Positions 7,804-14,727 of a stretch of DNA of 15,354 nt are shown here, piece after piece (position 1 is the first letter of the stretch; each line of letters begins with the position of its first letter). Source of the stretch: Propionibacteriaceae bacterium (GTDB lineage: Bacteria > Actinomycetota > Actinomycetes > Propionibacteriales > Propionibacteriaceae); contig WQYJ01000027.1 of NCBI GenBank assembly GCA_009781325.1, positions 1-15,354 on the forward strand, given 5' to 3'. Both the position numbers and the translations under genes were made by a program. The notes beneath the pieces were generated by a model. The model did no database searches. It was not told the origin of the DNA and saw nothing but the letters and a program-made list of their open reading frames with translations.

Positions 7804-8982
7804 ATGAGCAACGAACCAACTCAGCAAGAGAAAATGGCTGAATTCACTCGTCAGGCTCCGCAATTACTGAATGATGTTCTGGCTCGGCTTCGAGCTGTCA
7901 GCGCCGAACAGGGTGCAGCGATTGCGGGGCTGAATCCGCTGGATCTTTCTGCCATCGATCCGCATGCTCCTGGCGCTTTCGGGCCGCTATCGGTTCCCGG
8001 GCAACCTCCCTCGCCTTATCAGCCCAATCCGCCAGCCCCGGATCAAACAGCGACCCAAGGCGAGGCCCCAGAACCTGAACCCGAACCCGAAAAGCCCGCC
8101 AAGACACTCGAAGAACTGCTGGCTGATCTCGATGCCCTGATCGGATTGGATTCGGTCAAAGATGAGATCCACCGCCAGTCCGCGATCCTGCGCATCCAAG
8201 GACTTCGCCAGAAAGCTGGTCTGAAGGATCCGACCGTCACCCGGCATCTGGTCTTCGTCGGAAACCCCGGAACAGGCAAGACTACGGTTGCCCGCCTCGT
8301 TGGAGGAATCTACTGTGCTCTGGGCTTGCTCTCCAAGGGCCATCTGATTGAGGTCGATCGCTCTGAACTGGTTGCCGGTTATCTTGGGCAGACTGCGATC
8401 AAGACTGCCGAAGTCGTCGAGAAAGCAGCCGGCGGGGTGCTCTTCATCGATGAGGCCTATGCGCTCGCTGGGGATCAGTACGGCCAGGAGTCGATCAATA
8501 CCCTCGTCAAAGAGATGGAGGATCGCCGGGCCGACCTCGTTGTGATCGTTGCCGGTTATCCGGTGCCCATGGCTAGGTTCATCGCTGAAAACCCTGGTCT
8601 GGAGTCCCGCTTCAGAACCACCATCAACTTCCCTGACTACACCGATGATGAGCTGGTGAGAATCTTCTTGTCGATGGTGTCCTCAGCAGATTTCGACGCT
8701 CCGGAAGAAACAGTACGAGCCTTCCGATCTTTGCTGGCCTTACAGATTCGCGATGAGAACTTCGGCAATGGCCGATTTGCCCGCAATGTCTTTGAAGCTG
8801 GAGTCGGGAAGATGGCGTGGAGACTCAAGGATGTCGAAGAGCCAACACTGGAACAGTTGAAGGAGATCCTTGCCCAAGACATCGCCCCAGAACCAGCGTC
8901 TCGTACTGCAACCGCAGAGGTAGTCGACATCCGCGAACCCGAACTCATTGACACCGGCCAGACCGGCGAGGAGGAATCGTGA
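7804..8982 (+). CDS. CbxX/CfqX-type AAA+ ATPase
   Basis: 392-aa cytoplasmic AAA+ ATPase of the CbxX/CfqX family, the same branch as Rubisco activase CbbX and the ATPase domain of ESX EccA. Residues 1-~100 form a short helical start and a long Pro-rich linker with an EPEPEPE run. The AAA+ module starts near LIGLDSVKDEI. Walker A is GNPGTGKTT (about 153-161), Walker B is VLFIDEAYAL (about 212-221), sensor 1 lies in VVIVAGYP, the arginine-finger region is LESRFRTTI (about 265-273), and sensor 2 is in GNGRFARNVFE. All key residues are present, so an active hexameric remodeller is likely. Its substrate is unknown; operon neighbours (TelA-like, XpaC-like, kinase, VWA) are the obvious candidates. 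No ESX genes (WXG100, EccB-E) are nearby, so it is not taken as EccA. Its stop overlaps the next GTG by 4 nt. Confidence 0.92.
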   Translation: MSNEPTQQEKMAEFTRQAPQLLNDVLARLRAVSAEQGAAIAGLNPLDLSAIDPHAPGAFGPLSVPGQPPSPYQPNPPAPDQTATQGEAPEPEPEPEKPAKTLEELLADLDALIGLDSVKDEIHRQSAILRIQGLRQKAGLKDPTVTRHLVFVGNPGTGKTTVARLVGGIYCALGLLSKGHLIEVDRSELVAGYLGQTAIKTAEVVEKAAGGVLFIDEAYALAGDQYGQESINTLVKEMEDRRADLVVIVAGYPVPMARFIAENPGLESRFRTTINFPDYTDDELVRIFLSMVSSADFDAPEETVRAFRSLLALQIRDENFGNGRFARNVFEAGVGKMAWRLKDVEEPTLEQLKEILAQDIAPEPASRTATAEVVDIREPELIDTGQTGEEES

Positions 8983-10196
8983 CAGCCACCGCCACTGCCC
9001 CGCCTGCTGTGAAAACCACCGCAGTGAAAACCGCTGCAGTGAAAGCCACCCCTGTGGCAGCTATCCCTGGGGTTCCGAAGATTAAGACCCCCGGGCCGCG
9101 GTTGTATCGGCTGATGAGAATCTGGCTGGTTGTGTGGACAATTCTCCAGACGGCTCTGTGCATCGGCTCTATTATGGCTTCCCAGAACCAGCAGGAGATC
9201 GCTGCTTCGTCCATGATCCATGCCCAGGATCTTCGTGATCTTCACTCCGAGGTTTCTTATGCACAATCCCTAGCCCTATGCGCCTTGCTTGCCCCCGAGG
9301 ATGCTGGGTTGTGGACCAGCTATGAGAACACCAGTGCCACAATCGACTCTCTGCTGCTCGCTTCGGCTGCCAGTGCCTCAGATCCCCAGGACATGGCTAC
9401 GATCGCTCAGACTCTGCGTACCTGGCAGAACCAAGTCACGTTGGCCTACTATCATGCAGGAACTGATGGTGTGACGGTTCCTGTGGCTCAAACCCTCGAT
9501 AGTGATTTTGGCAAGCTTGCTACGGCAATTGAACAGGCATCCTACTCCGCAAGGTCCGGCCAATCAGCGAACCCCTTCATCGTCTCTGGAATCATTGCGT
9601 CCGTCCTAGGCGCTTTTGGATTTATCATCGTCATGTGGGTGACAGCGAGGCGAAGTCATCGCGTGCTGAACCTGGGTTTGTCTGTCGGATTAGGTGCCAT
9701 CATCGCTGCGATCGTCGTTGTTGGAGTCTACGCAGGGCAATCCTCGCAAATCACTGTGGTCGACTCACGCATCGCAAACCTTTCCGAAGCTGTGACTTCC
9801 ACCTGGGATGCACGTTCCCTGTCAGCAATGACCGTGCTGAATCCGAACTCATACCCGCCCTATCAGCAAGCTGTCGAGAATCTCGCCACCTTAACACGAG
9901 TGAACCTCCAAGGCGCCGGTGTGAGCCTCGTGGGTGAACTCAATAACGTCGTTGCCACCCAGACGACCATCGCTGAAACTCCAGACCCTGATGAACGAGC
10001 TGCGCTTGTCCTGACTGAAACGACGTGGCAAACCCTGGTCAAATCCATCAACACCTATATCAATCTTGAACGCCCGGCGCAAGGATCCTTGGTCGTCAAT
10101 GCACTGTGGTACACCATTTTGCTGTCACTGTGCGCCCTTGCTGCCATCATTGCTGCTCTGGCGGGAATACACACTCGTACCAAGGAATATGCATGA
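8979..10196 (+). CDS. Four-TM membrane protein with two tandem extracytoplasmic helical domains (GlnX-like topology)
   Basis: 405-aa integral membrane protein starting at GTG 8979, with GAGGAGGAA just upstream and a GTGA overlap with the AAA+ gene. Residues 1-40 are cytoplasmic and Ala/Lys/Thr/Pro-rich with three AVK repeats. Four hydrophobic spans lie at about 47-67, 199-222, 229-252 and 374-397. Two outside domains of ~130 and ~120 residues lie between TM1/TM2 and TM3/TM4; both look like helical bundles. A short basic loop (TARRSHR) joins TM2 and TM3 inside. The two halves resemble each other (SQNQQEI versus GQSSQIT just after TM1 and TM3, with similarly spaced Ala/Leu/Tyr further on), suggesting an internal duplication. 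This matches the layout of mycobacterial GlnX, the membrane sensor next to PknG, so a role as signal receptor upstream of the kinase is inferred. No enzymatic domain is seen. The ligand is unknown, and no GlnH-like binding protein is in the window. Confidence 0.85.
   Translation: MTATATAPPAVKTTAVKTAAVKATPVAAIPGVPKIKTPGPRLYRLMRIWLVVWTILQTALCIGSIMASQNQQEIAASSMIHAQDLRDLHSEVSYAQSLALCALLAPEDAGLWTSYENTSATIDSLLLASAASASDPQDMATIAQTLRTWQNQVTLAYYHAGTDGVTVPVAQTLDSDFGKLATAIEQASYSARSGQSANPFIVSGIIASVLGAFGFIIVMWVTARRSHRVLNLGLSVGLGAIIAAIVVVGVYAGQSSQITVVDSRIANLSEAVTSTWDARSLSAMTVLNPNSYPPYQQAVENLATLTRVNLQGAGVSLVGELNNVVATQTTIAETPDPDERAALVLTETTWQTLVKSINTYINLERPAQGSLVVNALWYTILLSLCALAAIIAALAGIHTRTKEYA
9006..9050 (+). 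repeat. Three 15-bp tandem repeats in the membrane protein N terminus
   Basis: Three consecutive 15-bp units of the form GC(T/A)GTGAAAnCCnCn encode AVKTT, AVKTA and AVKAT (residues 10-24). They give a flexible, basic cytoplasmic tail before TM1. Copy number could vary between strains. Confidence 0.7.
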
Positions 10197-11281
10197 GCGT
10201 CCCATGGCCCCAAGGTTCCGTCCAAGACCCGCCCACACACGGACAAACACTGACTTATCTTGACGACCTGGGTGTGTGGATCGATTCTCGCCGACGCGAC
10301 CTTGATCGGCTTGATAAGAAGGTACAGACCCGCGACCAGGGCATCCAAGATATGGCCATGACACTGACTGTCTGGCAAGCAATCAAGGATCGTTACACCG
10401 ACCTAGTCAGAGTCTGGGATTCCGGGAGGGTTACCCCCACCGATCTAAAGAAGATCGCTGTGATGACCTGGGCGAATCTCAACGACATGCTGACCCCTGG
10501 TACGACACTGACTTCCGGCGGCGGTCTCTCGGTGTCCTTGCCCGAGGCATGCAGAATGCTGGAAGCCCTAGTTGCACAGCTCTCCTCGCGTTACCAACTG
10601 GCACCTGTTTCGACCGAAACCTCGGCACGAATTGCAGCCCTGGTGGCCCAAGTCGAGCGCATCAAGGACCAAACCAAACTGGAACCAGCTCAGTTCCAGC
10701 AAACCGATGCCGTAGCTGCGCTCGAATTCGGTGTGAAGGACCTCAACGAGAAGGCGAACCGCGGAGCTGACATCGGCGGCATCCTCGCTCCTCTGGAAGT
10801 ACGGGCCGCGCTCATGGAACGTGATCTGATTGTCGGTCACGCTGAACGAGCAATGCTGAGCCAGAAAGTGAACGCAATCAAGGCACGCCGTACTGCTCTG
10901 ATTGCCCGTGAGACTGCCATCACAGCACTGGTCGAAAAGACCCAAGCCAGTGTGGACCCTGCGCCGAAGTACGCTGTCCCCCACGTCGAGGCTCTCGGTG
11001 AGATTCCCAGCACCGCACCCGAACTCGATGAGTACATCGCGCGCCTAGAGAAGGTGAATGCGGCTCTGGACATCGTACAAAAAGCTAATCAGAAGGCTTT
11101 GGCTGATCTCAAGGCACTGACCACTCGCTTTGAATCCGCTGAGGCAATCAAAGACCCCTCGGATCCGCTGGCCGCCTCCTTGAGTTCACAGATACGGGCC
11201 TTGCTCGAACAAACCCCAGCCCCGCTGAGTGTGATTGATCCGCTCATTGCGGCCTATGAAGCTTCAGGAGTCTCATCGTGA
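10193..11281 (+). CDS. Helical/coiled-coil cytoplasmic protein of unknown function
   Basis: 362 aa, not recognised as a named family. The frame is open further upstream, to 10106, but ATG 10193 is preferred because it forms ATGA with the membrane-protein stop and has AAGGA (10182-10186) six bases upstream. No signal peptide, membrane span, cysteine motif or nucleotide-binding motif is visible. The protein is almost all helical. The N-terminal region (LTYLDDLGVWIDSRRRDLDRLDKKV) and the middle (about 180-260, LMERDLIVGHAERAMLSQKVNAIKARR) look like coiled coils, and further long helices (about 280-330, YIARLEKVNAAL) follow. It sits between the putative sensor and the PknG-like kinase, so an adaptor linking the two is a reasonable guess, not a demonstrated role. 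Its stop overlaps the kinase GTG by 4 nt. Confidence 0.82.
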   Translation: MSVPWPQGSVQDPPTHGQTLTYLDDLGVWIDSRRRDLDRLDKKVQTRDQGIQDMAMTLTVWQAIKDRYTDLVRVWDSGRVTPTDLKKIAVMTWANLNDMLTPGTTLTSGGGLSVSLPEACRMLEALVAQLSSRYQLAPVSTETSARIAALVAQVERIKDQTKLEPAQFQQTDAVAALEFGVKDLNEKANRGADIGGILAPLEVRAALMERDLIVGHAERAMLSQKVNAIKARRTALIARETAITALVEKTQASVDPAPKYAVPHVEALGEIPSTAPELDEYIARLEKVNAALDIVQKANQKALADLKALTTRFESAEAIKDPSDPLAASLSSQIRALLEQTPAPLSVIDPLIAAYEASGVSS

Positions 11282-13656
11282 GGTGTACACAACCAGGCTG
11301 TATGGGCCGAATCATGGACGGATACTGCGATGTGTGCGGCATGCCTGCCTCTGCTGCACCATCAGCCAAACAGGCCTCCTTGGCTGACAGGGCTCATCCG
11401 ACTCCGCGCGGCACCGGTGTTCCTGGTCAGGTCCCTAATCTGAAACCCACCGGGCCCTGCAAGATGCCTGGCTGCTCAGGACAGATCGTTGACGGCTACT
11501 GCAATACCTGCGGTTCCCCCGATGGGGCTGTCCCGCCTGCACAAACCAGTGCAATCTCAACAGCGAGCCGAATCGGAACGATCAGTCTTGGCTCGTCTCG
11601 TACCACGGCCAACGGACCGAAAGCCCGCCCCACTGATGCCCGCCGGGAGGTCTATCATCTGGGTGCGGGGCTGACGAAGATACCTCCGGAGCCCCTCATT
11701 CGTGCTGAGTCGGCGATTCTGAAGAACCCTGAGGTAGCAGAAGACAGGCGCTATTGCCCGCACTGCAATGCTGAAGTCGGACGAGCGACCAAGGACTCAC
11801 CGGGACGAGTTGAAGGCTTCTGTCCGAGTTGCCGCAAGCCCTATTCGTTTACCCCCAAGCTCACCCCGGGTGAGTTAGTTGCCGGGCAGTACGAGGTTGG
11901 CGGATGCCTCGCCCATGGTGGTCAAGGATGGATCTATCTGGCGAAGGATCGTAATGTCTCTGACCGCTGGGTGGTGCTCAAGGGGCTTCTCAATGTCGGT
12001 GACGAGGCTTCCATGGAAGCAGCTATGGCTGAGCAGCGCTACCTTGCTGAAATCCAACACCCCCAGATCGTTGAGATTTATAACTTCGTTCTCCATGGCG
12101 GCGGCGCGTACATCGTGATGGAATACGTCGCAGGGCGTTCGCTGAAGCAGATACTGAAGTCCCGCATGGGGAAGAACTCAGGAACCTTTGATCCGCTGCC
12201 TGTTGACCAAGGATTGGCGTATATCCTCGAAATCCTGCCAGCCTTCAGTTATCTCCATAGCCGCGGGCTTCTTTACTGCGACTTCAAGCCGGATAACTTG
12301 ATGCACGTCGAGGATTCGGTGAAGCTCATTGACATGGGCGGTGTGCGCCGTATTGATGATGATGAGTCAACGATCTTCGGCACAATCGGTTTTCAGGCCC
12401 CCGAAGTTCCCACTCAAGGGTGCTCAGTTGCTTCGGAGATCTACACGATCGGGCGTACTCTGATGGTGTTGTGCTCGGAGGTGAAGGGATACCAGTCGAC
12501 CTATGCGACGACCCTGCCTCCGATCACAGAGGTTCCGGTCTTTTCCCGCTACGATTCGGTCTACCGTCTGATCGCCAAGGCTTGCGCCCCGAATCCCCTG
12601 GATCGTTTCGAGTCAGCAGAGGAGATGCGTTATCAGGTACGCGGGGTCCTACGTGAGGTGGTCAGCACAGCCCGCGGAACGGCAGCTACGAGTTCATCTC
12701 CTTCGGATTTCTTCGAACCCCCGACTGTAGTCGCTGATGTGTTCACCTGGAAGCAATTGCCCGACCTCGAAGCCGATGAGGATGACGCCGGGACGGTCGT
12801 CGTTGCTGCTTTGGACCCAACGATGGACCCTCGTGCGCGTTTCCAGACCCTTCTTGCCTCACCAGTGAAGACCAAAGCGGTTTCGCTGGCTTTGTGCTTG
12901 GCGGCCATCGAGATAGGTGCCAATGATGTCCTAACCAAGACAGTCAACGACATCCTCACCAAGGATCCCTGGGAGTGGAGAGCGGCATGGATCGAAGGTC
13001 TGTCTGCTCTGAATCTGGGTGATTGGAAGAAGGCTCAATCCTGCTTCAATGCGGTGTACGGACAAGTGCCGGGAGAACTAGCCCCCAAGTTTGCTCTGGC
13101 TGTGGCCTGTGAAATGGGCGGGGAACTCGACATCGCCGAACAGCTCTACCAAATCTGTGTCGCCACGGACGGTGCGTACGTGCCAGGGGCAGCCTTCGGT
13201 CTGGCACGAGTGCGGGCCAAGAGGAAGGACCCCAAGGGTCTGATCACCGATACGACATCGATCCTGAAGGCTCTCGACCTCGTACCTGCAACCTCGGGCG
13301 GCTACCCGCAGTCTCGGCGTTTGGCAGCCTCCTATCTGACGTACTCAGGTACGGGCCTGCCGGATTTGTCTCGAGCTTTTGAAGCTCTGAAGAGCTCTGG
13401 TGCATCGGCGAAAGAACGTCTGCAGCTAGAACTGGATATTTTCACCCGAGCTTTGCCGCTGACTCAGGTCCAGAATCTGAAAGGTACCCGCCGCTCTGCT
13501 GTGCCGTCCATCGGCGATGTCCCCGCAACGAAGGCCGACATCCGAGCCAAGATTGAATCCATCCTTCGCCAACAGGCCAGTTTGGAGAAGGAACCAGCCG
13601 TGAAGATAGCCCTGATTGATCAAGCCAATAGTCTGAGGAAGTGGACGCTGACATGA
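11278..13656 (+). CDS. pknG: PknG-like serine/threonine protein kinase with zinc ribbons, rubredoxin-like domain and TPR tail
   Basis: 792-aa soluble Ser/Thr kinase closely resembling PknG of mycobacteria and corynebacteria. The N terminus carries two zinc ribbons of one type: C3-x4-C8-x8-C17-x2-C20 and C61-x4-C66-x8-C75-x2-C78. A rubredoxin-like module follows (C160, C163, C182, C185). The kinase domain opens with QYEVGGCLAHGGQGWIYLAKDRNV (204-227 region), the ATP-binding Lys is K235 (VVLKG), the catalytic loop is CDFKPDN (D335, K337, N340) and the Mg-binding motif is DMG (D352). Cys in place of Arg before D335 makes it a non-RD kinase, like PknG. IYTIGRTL and the GVLREVV end of the domain also match PknG. 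The C-terminal ~250 residues are TPR-like (GELAPKFALAVACEMGG, AAFGLARVRA). No membrane span. GTG start with AGGAG seven bases upstream and a GTGA overlap. In PknG systems the targets are FHA proteins such as GarA/OdhI; none is in view. The symbol denotes family, not proven orthology. Confidence 0.93.
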   Translation: MRCTQPGCMGRIMDGYCDVCGMPASAAPSAKQASLADRAHPTPRGTGVPGQVPNLKPTGPCKMPGCSGQIVDGYCNTCGSPDGAVPPAQTSAISTASRIGTISLGSSRTTANGPKARPTDARREVYHLGAGLTKIPPEPLIRAESAILKNPEVAEDRRYCPHCNAEVGRATKDSPGRVEGFCPSCRKPYSFTPKLTPGELVAGQYEVGGCLAHGGQGWIYLAKDRNVSDRWVVLKGLLNVGDEASMEAAMAEQRYLAEIQHPQIVEIYNFVLHGGGAYIVMEYVAGRSLKQILKSRMGKNSGTFDPLPVDQGLAYILEILPAFSYLHSRGLLYCDFKPDNLMHVEDSVKLIDMGGVRRIDDDESTIFGTIGFQAPEVPTQGCSVASEIYTIGRTLMVLCSEVKGYQSTYATTLPPITEVPVFSRYDSVYRLIAKACAPNPLDRFESAEEMRYQVRGVLREVVSTARGTAATSSSPSDFFEPPTVVADVFTWKQLPDLEADEDDAGTVVVAALDPTMDPRARFQTLLASPVKTKAVSLALCLAAIEIGANDVLTKTVNDILTKDPWEWRAAWIEGLSALNLGDWKKAQSCFNAVYGQVPGELAPKFALAVACEMGGELDIAEQLYQICVATDGAYVPGAAFGLARVRAKRKDPKGLITDTTSILKALDLVPATSGGYPQSRRLAASYLTYSGTGLPDLSRAFEALKSSGASAKERLQLELDIFTRALPLTQVQNLKGTRRSAVPSIGDVPATKADIRAKIESILRQQASLEKEPAVKIALIDQANSLRKWTLT

Positions 13657-14717
13657 ATCTGTTTAATAGCCGAGCACCTGGGGTTGAATGGAATCCCCAG
13701 GATGAGCCAGAAGACACCCTGCGGATAGCAAACGAGCCAACACTGGATCCTTATCCCACCGCTTGCTTGGCCTGTCAAGGTGAGATCGGTTTCGACGGTT
13801 ACTGCCTCCAATGCGGCGAAAAGGCTAAGAATCTTCGTGAACGCTATGACCTATCTCCCACTGATTGGGTGTCGGGAGTATGCGACATCGGCCAAGTTCA
13901 TATCCGCAATGAAGACGCACTGGCTTGCCTGGGGGATGCTTGCCGTGCAGTCTTGGTCGTCTGTGACGGGGTCACGACATCCGAGGACTCTGATGTGGCG
14001 TCCATGGCTGCTGCTCGTACTGCTTGCGAGCAGTTGTGGACCAATAATCCCCAGGGTGTGGGCACGCAGTCCTCGCGTACCGCAGCGGTCTATGGAACCC
14101 TCACCAAGGCAGTTCTTGCTGCTAATCAGGCGGTGATTGATAAGACAGATCCGCATTCACTGAACTCTGCAGCCTCAACGATCGCCATCGCTATCATCGA
14201 CTCAAATGCGGTCTTCTGTGCGAATCTCGGTGATTCCCGGGTCTATTGGCTTCCTGATTCCGGTGAGCCTGCGCTGTTAACCAAGGACCATTCTTTGGCT
14301 CAGGTCGACATCGAAGCGGGTACGAAGAGAGCCGAGGCAGAATCCTCACCTTTCGCTCACACCATCACTCGATGGCTCGGTCTTGACGCTGTGGAGTTGG
14401 ATCCATTCCTGGCTTCACAGGAGTTGGAGCAACCTGGCTGGATTCTGGTGTGCTCCGACGGTCTGTGGAACTATGCCTCAGAGGCGAAAGCCCTTGCTGC
14501 AATCGTAGGATCCATCGAGGATCCGAGTCCAGAGCAGCTAGCAACTCGTCTGGTTGCTTGGGCGAATGAGCAGGGCGGACACGACAACATCACAGTGGCG
14601 GTCGCGCGCTTCTCCGAACGTATCAGTGAGGCTGAAGATCAGGGTGTGGCCTTATCTTCCACTGATAATTTCCTGGATCAGGATTCCATACCAACGCAGC
14701 CTGTTTCGGCAGACTAG
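13653..14717 (+). CDS. PP2C-family serine/threonine phosphatase with N-terminal zinc ribbon
   Basis: 354-aa metal-dependent protein phosphatase, the likely counterpart of the kinase encoded just upstream. A zinc ribbon occupies C38-x2-C41-x9-C51-x2-C54 and shares the DGYCxxCG core with the kinase ribbons. The PP2C domain follows: VCDIGQVHIRNEDAL, VVCDGVTTSEDSD (metal-binding Asp-Gly), SAASTIAIAI, ANLGDSRVYWL, LTKDHSL, HTITRWLG, WILVCSDGLW and GGHDNITVAV. The metal-binding aspartates of SDGLW and GHDN are in place, so activity is expected. The usual GG after DG is replaced by VTT. The last ~30 residues are acidic/polar and probably disordered. ATG 13653 overlaps the kinase stop (ATGA); GAGGAAG lies rather far upstream (~12 bases), so translational coupling is likely. 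The in-frame GTG at 13641 is rejected because the purine stretch abuts it. No transmembrane helix. Confidence 0.93.
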   Translation: MNLFNSRAPGVEWNPQDEPEDTLRIANEPTLDPYPTACLACQGEIGFDGYCLQCGEKAKNLRERYDLSPTDWVSGVCDIGQVHIRNEDALACLGDACRAVLVVCDGVTTSEDSDVASMAAARTACEQLWTNNPQGVGTQSSRTAAVYGTLTKAVLAANQAVIDKTDPHSLNSAASTIAIAIIDSNAVFCANLGDSRVYWLPDSGEPALLTKDHSLAQVDIEAGTKRAEAESSPFAHTITRWLGLDAVELDPFLASQELEQPGWILVCSDGLWNYASEAKALAAIVGSIEDPSPEQLATRLVAWANEQGGHDNITVAVARFSERISEAEDQGVALSSTDNFLDQDSIPTQPVSAD

Positions 14718-14727
14718 AATTGACGTC

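Noticed and set aside
7804..8982. AAA+ protein as EccA of an ESX (type VII) secretion system
   Set aside because: The AAA+ family matches, but there is no EccA-type TPR N-terminal domain and no WXG100, FtsK-like EccC, EccB, EccD or mycosin gene nearby.
8637..9266. Minus-strand open frame rich in Gly/His/Cys
   Set aside because: It is antisense to the AAA+ end and the AVK tandem repeats; its apparent repeats come from those. It conflicts with two well-supported genes.
8979..10196. Membrane protein as a methyl-accepting chemoreceptor or histidine kinase
   Set aside because: It has sensor-like outside domains and TM spans, but no HAMP, signalling coiled coil, kinase or response domain; it ends a few residues after TM4.
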